This document shows, in pieces, positions 7,072 through 11,342 of a stretch of DNA of 11,342 bases. The DNA is taken from assembly GCA_038326995.1 (NCBI GenBank), contig JBBQKP010000104.1, forward strand, positions 1 through 11,342, given 5' to 3'. The stretch comes from JBBQKP01 sp038326995. GTDB lineage: Bacteria > Planctomycetota > Phycisphaerae > Tepidisphaerales > Tepidisphaeraceae. Position numbers and translations under genes: made by a program. Each line of letters starts with the position of its first letter. Positions within the stretch are counted from its first letter, which is position 1. A model generated the notes under the pieces. The model was given only the letters and a program-made list of their open reading frames with translations, searched no databases and was not told the origin of the DNA.

Positions 7072-7857
7072 CTAGCCGAGCTTCAGGCCGCCGTCGACGT
7101 AGAGTATCTGGCCGGTGATGTATCGGCCCGCATCGCTGGCGAATAGGACCGCGGCGCCGGCGCAATCATCCGGGATCCCGGGCCTGCCCATTGGAACAGC
7201 CTTGGAAGCGTGTTGCATGCCGTCGCCGGTCTCGAAAGACTCCTTGTTCCGGAGGGTATTGAACCAGCCGGGCGAGATGCAGTTGACGGTGATGTTATGT
7301 TTTGCGGCTCCCCAGGCCGCGGTTCTGGTGATGCCGTGGATCGCACTTTTCGAGGCGGCGTAGGGCAGGAGATTCGGCGAACCGCGATCGCCTTGCACCG
7401 AGCCGATATTGATGATCCGCCCGCCGCCCTGGCGCTTGAAGATGCTCATGGCCTCGCGAGTCAATAGGAGAGGCACGGTGATGTTGACGCGGAGTTGTCG
7501 TTCGATCTGTTCTGCGGTCTGGCCGTCGAAAAAGTCGTACCGCTGGATGGCGCCGTTGTTGACCAGAATATTCAGCCCGCCCAGTTGCCTGATGGTCTCT
7601 GGGATGAGGGTCGCCACGTGATCGAGGTCGTTGAGATCGCCCGTCAGTGCGATGGCGCGATGTCCCTGAGCGGTCAGCGCCGCGACCGCGGCGTTGCACA
7701 CGTCGGCGTCAATGTCTTGAATCGCGACGGCGGCGCCGTGCTGCACGTAAGCCTGTGCGATCGACAAACCGATGCCACGCGCGGCACCCGTAAGCAACGC
7801 GACTTTGTTGTCGAGGCGAAACGAATCGATGTGTGAAGCAATCGGTAAATCTGACAT
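7072..7857 (-). CDS. Short-chain dehydrogenase/reductase (classical SDR)
   Basis: A 261-residue Rossmann oxidoreductase of standard SDR length. The cofactor loop is TGAARGIG (23-30). Asp48 at the end of strand 2 (AIQDID) points to NAD(H) rather than NADP(H). The usual NNAG is NNGA here (100-103). The catalytic set is complete: Asn125, Ser153 (IGSVQG), Tyr166 and Lys170 (YAASK). ISPGW (194-198) and the C-terminal VDGG are also present. This type acts on alcohols, sugars or sugar acids, for example the gluconate 5-dehydrogenase group, but the substrate is not predictable. DUF89 follows 37 nt downstream, which may mean a shared sugar or polyol pathway; that is inference. The start at 7857 has no evident Shine-Dalgarno site. 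The 134-bp upstream gap contains a tandem 20-bp repeat. Confidence 0.93.
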   Translation of the reverse strand: MSDLPIASHIDSFRLDNKVALLTGAARGIGLSIAQAYVQHGAAVAIQDIDADVCNAAVAALTAQGHRAIALTGDLNDLDHVATLIPETIRQLGGLNILVNNGAIQRYDFFDGQTAEQIERQLRVNITVPLLLTREAMSIFKRQGGGRIINIGSVQGDRGSPNLLPYAASKSAIHGITRTAAWGAAKHNITVNCISPGWFNTLRNKESFETGDGMQHASKAVPMGRPGIPDDCAGAAVLFASDAGRYITGQILYVDGGLKLG

Positions 7858-7914
7858 GGTTGTGACGCTACTCGTGGTGTAAGAAATGTAAATCAGAGTA
7901 AGTGCCGCAGCGTG

Positions 7915-7954
7915 ATTGTTTCAAGAGAGTCCACATTGTTCCAAGAGAGTCCAC
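7915..7954 (-). repeat. Tandem 2 x 20-bp direct repeat upstream of the SDR gene
   Basis: Two adjacent 20-mers, 7915-7934 and 7935-7954, differ at one base (T7921 against C7941). The plus-strand unit is ATTGTTYCAAGAGAGTCCAC. They lie 58 bp upstream of the SDR start and 37 bp past the end of the anchored-protein gene. On the minus strand the promoter-proximal copy carries TTGAAA, which could act as a -35 with TACTCT 18 bp on. A two-site operator is one reading. The remains of a transposon end, such as the repeated terminal units of some IS21-type elements, is another. No transposase is present. Confidence 0.7.
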
Positions 7955-7991
7955 TGACCGCCAAATGTCCCTGACGTCGTCTGCAGCTCCG

Positions 7992-8969
7992 CTATTTGGC
8001 CTTCTGCAATTCCTCGAGCCACGTCGCGGCGGCGGCTTCGTCGAGCACCTCGACCTGCATGCTCATCAGGCCTTCCTGCACATCGAGATGCCAGAGTTTC
8101 ACCGGCATAATTCGATTGCCAAGGCTGGTTCGTACAAAGAGCACCGGTCGAATGGATTGGCCGTCGATGATGCGGGTGAACTGGTCCAGGCTCGCCAGGG
8201 CGATGCCTTCGGGGCTCGCGGGTGCGAGGGCGGCGCGGGCTTTCCAAGTCTCGCGATCGGAAGCGACGCGGTCGAGCAGCGGCTTGGACCACTTTGCCCA
8301 CACGCCCGCGGGAAGTGGCAAGGCCCCGGCGTTCACCGATCCCAGCGCCACCGTCGGCGAGTCGTCGCCGGGATTTTGCGTGACCACCAATGTTGTCCAG
8401 ACGATCGACCGCGCCGCCGTCACGTTTCCGCCGAGAATGATCTTGCCGGGCAGAAGCCTGATCTCGGGTGCTTCGACGTAGGGCTCGATCTTTTTGTCGA
8501 GCTGATCCCATGTGATCCACTTGCGATAAAACGCATTGAGCTCGGCCTCGGTGAGGACCAGAACCACGCGCGCGTCGGGCTTGGGGTTGGCGGTCGGTGT
8601 CCCATTTTCATCGCCGGTCGGTACAGGCATGGGTGCGGACGATGCGGTGCCCGACGATGCGGTAGTCGGCCGCGCGTTGAGTTGATGACCCAGTTCGTTG
8701 CCCAGGCTGACGATCTTGCGTTCGAGTCGATCGGCAGCCTGTGACTGCTCTTCAGGCGTGAGGCGTTTTTTTCCGTACCACTCGGGCGTTCTGGTCGCGA
8801 GGACGGCCAGCACAATCGCGCCGCCGGTGAGGAAGGCCAGTGGAATGAGAATCCAAAGGCGAAATCGACGGCGTTTCGTGGCGCTGCCTGTGGTAGGAGA
8901 AACTTGAGCATCTGGGCCGGTTGGAGGCGTCACGCGGCGGAGTATACTGATTCTCCCGATTCGATTCAT
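7992..8969 (-). CDS. Single-pass membrane-anchored protein with extracytoplasmic domain, unknown function
   Basis: From ATG 8969 this gives 325 residues: a basic cytoplasmic tail ending TKRRRFR (31-37), one membrane helix (about 38-58), a charged probable coiled coil (71-98, PEEQSQAADRLERKI), a Thr/Ser/Pro linker (100-132) and a globular domain (133-325). That domain opens with VVLVLTEAELNAF (135-147), a pattern reminiscent of YpmS-like (DUF2140) anchored proteins, but the match is too weak to name it. No enzyme motif is seen. The ATG overlaps the coaD ATG on the other strand in one CATG. An alternative GTG at 8933 (Val13) would remove the clash and fall 7 nt after a TATACT box, giving a nearly leaderless message. 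The coding region is sound, the start uncertain, the function unknown. Confidence 0.78.
   Translation of the reverse strand: MNRIGRISILRRVTPPTGPDAQVSPTTGSATKRRRFRLWILIPLAFLTGGAIVLAVLATRTPEWYGKKRLTPEEQSQAADRLERKIVSLGNELGHQLNARPTTASSGTASSAPMPVPTGDENGTPTANPKPDARVVLVLTEAELNAFYRKWITWDQLDKKIEPYVEAPEIRLLPGKIILGGNVTAARSIVWTTLVVTQNPGDDSPTVALGSVNAGALPLPAGVWAKWSKPLLDRVASDRETWKARAALAPASPEGIALASLDQFTRIIDGQSIRPVLFVRTSLGNRIMPVKLWHLDVQEGLMSMQVEVLDEAAAATWLEELQKAK
8921..8948 (+). promoter_or_regulatory. Putative coaD promoter with palindromic -10
   Basis: TTGGAG at 8921-8926, a 16-bp spacer, then TATACT at 8943-8948, a fair sigma-70 type pair. Transcription would start near 8955. The -10 lies in the perfect palindrome AGTATACT (8941-8948), so the minus strand reads TATACT too and could serve the divergent gene if that gene starts at the GTG 8933. 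Confidence 0.4.
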
Positions 8970-9594
8970 GCCGATTCAAAAACCAATCCGCAATATGCCA
9001 AAATCCAACCCAACCGACGCAAAAAAAACACCATCGAAACTCCAGCCGAATCCCCGGGCGCGCGATCTCAAACGCGCCGTCATGCCCGGACAGTTCGACC
9101 CGATCACGCTGGGCCATCTCGACATCATCGGCCGGGGCGCGACGTTGTTCGACGAGCTGATCGTGGCGGTGGGCGTGAATCCTGAAAAGCGCGAACTCTT
9201 CTCGCACGATCATCGATTGAATCTCATTCAGGAACTTCTCGATCAGCAGGAACTGACCAACGTCCGAGCCGAGCTTTATACGGGCCTGACCGCCGAGTTC
9301 GTGAAGAAATGCGGGGCGACCGTCATCCTTCGCGGCATACGCGACGTCACCGACCTGCGATACGAATTTCAGCTCGCCCTGGCGAATCGCGCCCTGGGCG
9401 GCGTCGAAACCGTCTTCATCATGACAGGCGAACGCTACGCCCTCACGAGCTCATCCCTGATCCGGCAAGTCGTCACCCTGGGCGGCGACGTCGAGCAGTT
9501 GCGATCGGTTTGCCCGACCAACGTCATTCGCGCTCTTAAGCAATATCAGAAAACGCACGACAAATTGGACATGCCCGACACGCCGGTGGGGTGA
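8968..9594 (+). CDS. coaD: Phosphopantetheine adenylyltransferase (CoaD)
   Basis: CoaD transfers AMP from ATP to 4'-phosphopantetheine, giving dephospho-CoA, the fourth step of CoA synthesis, in the cytosol. Numbering from ATG 8968 (208 residues), the nucleotidyltransferase signature is MPGQFDPITLGHLDII (39-54) with His50 of the TxGH motif, Lys74 (NPEKRELF), LRGIRDVTDLRYEFQLALAN (121-140) with Arg122, and LTSSSLIRQV (159-168). Typical CoaD is about 160 residues and starts just before the signature; here 37 extra polar, Lys/Pro-rich residues precede it, and no start codon lies closer than ATG 8995, which would give 199 residues. The signature is odd: Met replaces the usual Tyr/Phe/Cys, and Gln replaces the usual Ser or Thr at position 42. 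Divergent from the anchored-protein gene, with overlapping ATGs. Confidence 0.93.
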   Translation: MPIQKPIRNMPKSNPTDAKKTPSKLQPNPRARDLKRAVMPGQFDPITLGHLDIIGRGATLFDELIVAVGVNPEKRELFSHDHRLNLIQELLDQQELTNVRAELYTGLTAEFVKKCGATVILRGIRDVTDLRYEFQLALANRALGGVETVFIMTGERYALTSSSLIRQVVTLGGDVEQLRSVCPTNVIRALKQYQKTHDKLDMPDTPVG

Positions 9595-9697
9595 TCGAAA
9601 TTTTTCGAGGTTGATTCAATTTACGAACGGCTCGTAGGTCCGACATCGCAAACGACCATTCACGACAAACATCCGCAACAGCCGATAACCATGGTCT

Positions 9698-10381
9698 ATG
9701 GCACTGACCTACCCAGTCCCGTCGGCGAACATCTCCAAGAATCAGCCCGGCTTCCACGGCGATGAGAAACTCATCGCGCTTGCAAACCACCTGCTTAATG
9801 ATTGCAAGGCATTCATCGAAACGGGTACGAACTTCGGAATCACTGCCCGGCACGTCGCGATGCGATTCAAGCATCTGCCCGTCTACAGCAGTGAGCCCGA
9901 AGCCTCCACCCGCGCGTTCGCACAGCAACACCTGGCCGACTGTCCCAACGTCAAGATCTTCGAAGAAGCCAGCCCGAAGTTTCTGTCCGTCCTGTTCGAG
10001 CAACACAAAGAACTGGCCGAGCAGCTTTGCTTCTATCACCTGGACGCACACGGCAACGGCTTTCAATGGCCGCTCGCTGATGAAATTCGCATCCTCTCCG
10101 AACACCTGCCCGCGGGCGTGATGCTGGTGGACGATTTCCGCGTGCCAGGCCGACCCGAATTCCGCTTCGACATCTGGGGCGGTCAGATGTGCAATCTCGA
10201 TTTGCTCTTCGCAAGCCTCCACGCGGGCCGAAAGTATCTGCTGCTCTATCCGAAATATCAGGGCATCAGCGCACAGGGCCCATTGAGCGGCGCGTGCTTT
10301 GTCATCTTCGGCGTGGACAACATCCACATTCCCGATTCGATCTCGCTCAACTGGCAGGCCTTTGTGGTTGATAAGAGCTAG
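9698..10381 (+). CDS. Predicted class I SAM-dependent methyltransferase-like protein
   Basis: A 227-residue protein with a Rossmann methyltransferase layout. Motif I looks like AFIETGTNFGITARHVA (38-54). An acidic residue ends strand 2 (VYSSEPE, 62-68). A later acidic pair sits in FYHLDAHGNG (112-121) and VMLVDDFRVPG (141-151). The ETGT...GxTA form of motif I and the LDAH block resemble the TylF/cephalosporin hydroxylase-like and related small-molecule or glycan methyltransferase groups, but no specific family is certain. The C-terminal third (from about 160) is less conserved in appearance. It starts at ATG 9698, 104 nt after coaD, and a hairpin follows its stop, so it may be a single transcription unit. 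The substrate is unknown. It could also be a degenerate fold without activity. Confidence 0.7.
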   Translation: MALTYPVPSANISKNQPGFHGDEKLIALANHLLNDCKAFIETGTNFGITARHVAMRFKHLPVYSSEPEASTRAFAQQHLADCPNVKIFEEASPKFLSVLFEQHKELAEQLCFYHLDAHGNGFQWPLADEIRILSEHLPAGVMLVDDFRVPGRPEFRFDIWGGQMCNLDLLFASLHAGRKYLLLYPKYQGISAQGPLSGACFVIFGVDNIHIPDSISLNWQAFVVDKS

Positions 10382-10411
10382 CAGCCCGTGCGACTTTTGC
10401 CACAGGCTGCT
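10380..10411 (+). terminator. Stem-loop after the methyltransferase-like gene, possible terminator
   Basis: GCAGCCCGTG at 10381-10390 pairs with CACAGGCTGC at 10401-10410 with one C/A mismatch, extended by an A-T pair, around a 10-nt loop. The stem begins within the TAG stop. No U-run follows, so intrinsic termination would be weak; a dispersed palindromic repeat is the alternative. The 9-mer CGACTTTTG occurs in the loop (10391-10399) and again at 10418-10426. Confidence 0.4.
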
Positions 10412-10497
10412 GCAGCACGACTTTTGAGTCCGGCCTCGATACAGTTTGCGGTTCGTCCATCGAACCCAACACTGATCAATCCAAGCCAGGCTCTGTC

Positions 10498-11342
10498 ATG
10501 CCCAATGTCGTTTCACCCTTGCCCGCCAACACGCTTCGCATGGGCTTGCCCTCGGGCTCACTGCAGCGCGCCACGATCGAGCTGTTCGACAAGGCCGGGT
10601 ATCGCATCAGTATCGCGGATCGCAGCGTGTTTCCGCGTTTCGACGACCCGCAGATTTCAAGCGTGCTGTTTCGAGCACAGGAAATCAGCCGGTACATCGT
10701 CGACGGCGTCATCGATTGCGGCCTGACCGGTCATGACTGGATCGTCGAAAACGGCAACGAGCTCGACCTCCACGAAATCTGCCCGCTCGAATATTCACGC
10801 GCCAGCAGCAACCCGGCGAGGTGGGTCCTGGCCGTGCCCGAGGAATCGACGGTTCAAGTTGCGGAAGATTTGCGCGGCGCGATCATCGCGACGGAACTGG
10901 TCAACACGACCCGCCGCTGGTTTGAAAGCAAGAATATTCCCGTCACCGTCGAGTTCAGTTGGGGCACGACCGAAATCAAGGCCCGCATTCTCGATGCGAT
11001 CGTCGACATCACCGAGACCGGCAGCAGCATCCGCGCCAACAATCTCCGCATCATCGACACCATCCTTTCCAGCACGACAAGGTTCGTGTGCAGCAAGGCG
11101 GCATGGGCGATCGACTGGAAGCGCGAGAAAATGGAAAACCTCGCGATGCTGTTGCAGGGTGCGATGGCGGCGCGGAGTAAGATCGGCCTGAAGATGAACC
11201 TCCCGGCCGACAAGCTCGGCGAAGTCGCGGCGATCCTTCCTTCAGAAAAGAGCCCGACCGTCAGCCAGCTCAACATTCCCGGCTGGGTCGCGATCGAAGT
11301 GATTCTCGAAGACAAACAAGAGCGCGAACTCATTCCGCGACT
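10498..11342 (+). CDS. hisG: ATP phosphoribosyltransferase, long form (HisG), 3' end cut by the window
   Basis: HisG condenses ATP and PRPP in the first, feedback-controlled step of histidine synthesis. The frame is open from ATG 10498 to the window end with no stop, giving 281 residues. Visible blocks are LRMGLPSGSLQRATIELF (13-30), FRAQEISRYIVDGVIDCGLTG (58-78), a RWVLAVP strand (108-114), the PRPP-binding stretch DAIVDITETGSSIRANNL (166-183), and the C-terminal regulatory domain LKMNLPADKLGEVAAILPSEK with SPTV following (231-255). Having that ACT-like domain makes it the long form, which does not need HisZ and is inhibited by histidine directly. Long HisG is usually 285-300 residues, so nearly all of it is here. 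No Shine-Dalgarno site is evident. The downstream partner lies outside the window. Confidence 0.92.
   Translation, partial: MPNVVSPLPANTLRMGLPSGSLQRATIELFDKAGYRISIADRSVFPRFDDPQISSVLFRAQEISRYIVDGVIDCGLTGHDWIVENGNELDLHEICPLEYSRASSNPARWVLAVPEESTVQVAEDLRGAIIATELVNTTRRWFESKNIPVTVEFSWGTTEIKARILDAIVDITETGSSIRANNLRIIDTILSSTTRFVCSKAAWAIDWKREKMENLAMLLQGAMAARSKIGLKMNLPADKLGEVAAILPSEKSPTVSQLNIPGWVAIEVILEDKQERELIPR

Noticed and set aside
9595..9608. Palindrome TCGAAATTTTTCGA right after coaD as a terminator
   Set aside because: The stem is only six mostly A-T pairs with a two-base loop, too weak and too tight for an intrinsic terminator.
1..11342. CRISPR array, tRNA or rRNA genes, transposase, toxin-antitoxin or phage genes
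   Set aside because: Looked for on both strands by eye; no spaced repeat array, cloverleaf, rRNA-like stretch or matching protein was seen. The region is ordinary metabolic chromosome.

Overview
The window looks like ordinary chromosomal housekeeping DNA from a GC-rich Gram-negative bacterium, most plausibly a planctomycete-like (Phycisphaerae-type) organism. That placement is an inference from four things: a futalosine-route menaquinone gene (mqnC), a lipid A gene of the lpxI type, a HemP small protein, and several large secreted or membrane proteins that match no family I can name, with few strong Shine-Dalgarno sites. No RNA gene, CRISPR array, intact mobile element or phage gene was seen.

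Left part (1-4026): the end of an unknown plus-strand gene (1-159) is followed by hemP, a 52-residue gene on the minus strand (384-542). A plus-strand pair follows: mqnC (597-2120), and a large secreted protein of unknown function (2281-4026).

Middle part (4095-8969): six genes read on the minus strand. In transcription order they are a single-pass membrane-anchored protein, an SDR oxidoreductase, a DUF89 damage-control phosphatase-like protein, a four-helix membrane protein, lpxI and moaD. The last three form a tight operon (15-nt gap, then an ATGA overlap) with a TATACT box just upstream. SDR and DUF89 form a second close pair (37-nt gap). A 2 x 20-bp tandem repeat lies between the anchored-protein gene and the SDR gene.

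Right part (8968-11342): coaD diverges from the anchored-protein gene, and the two ATG codons overlap in a single CATG. A methyltransferase-like gene and a long-form hisG follow, the latter cut by the window end.

By role the genes cover quinone synthesis (mqnC), heme uptake (hemP), lipid A synthesis (lpxI), molybdopterin synthesis (moaD), CoA synthesis (coaD), histidine synthesis (hisG) and possible metabolite repair (DUF89). I found no convincing multi-gene novel system. The points most worth a second look are the enlarged MqnC, the start-proximal TATACT boxes with very short leaders, the overlapping divergent starts of coaD and its neighbour, the tandem 20-mer, and an unusual residue in the CoaD nucleotide-binding loop.
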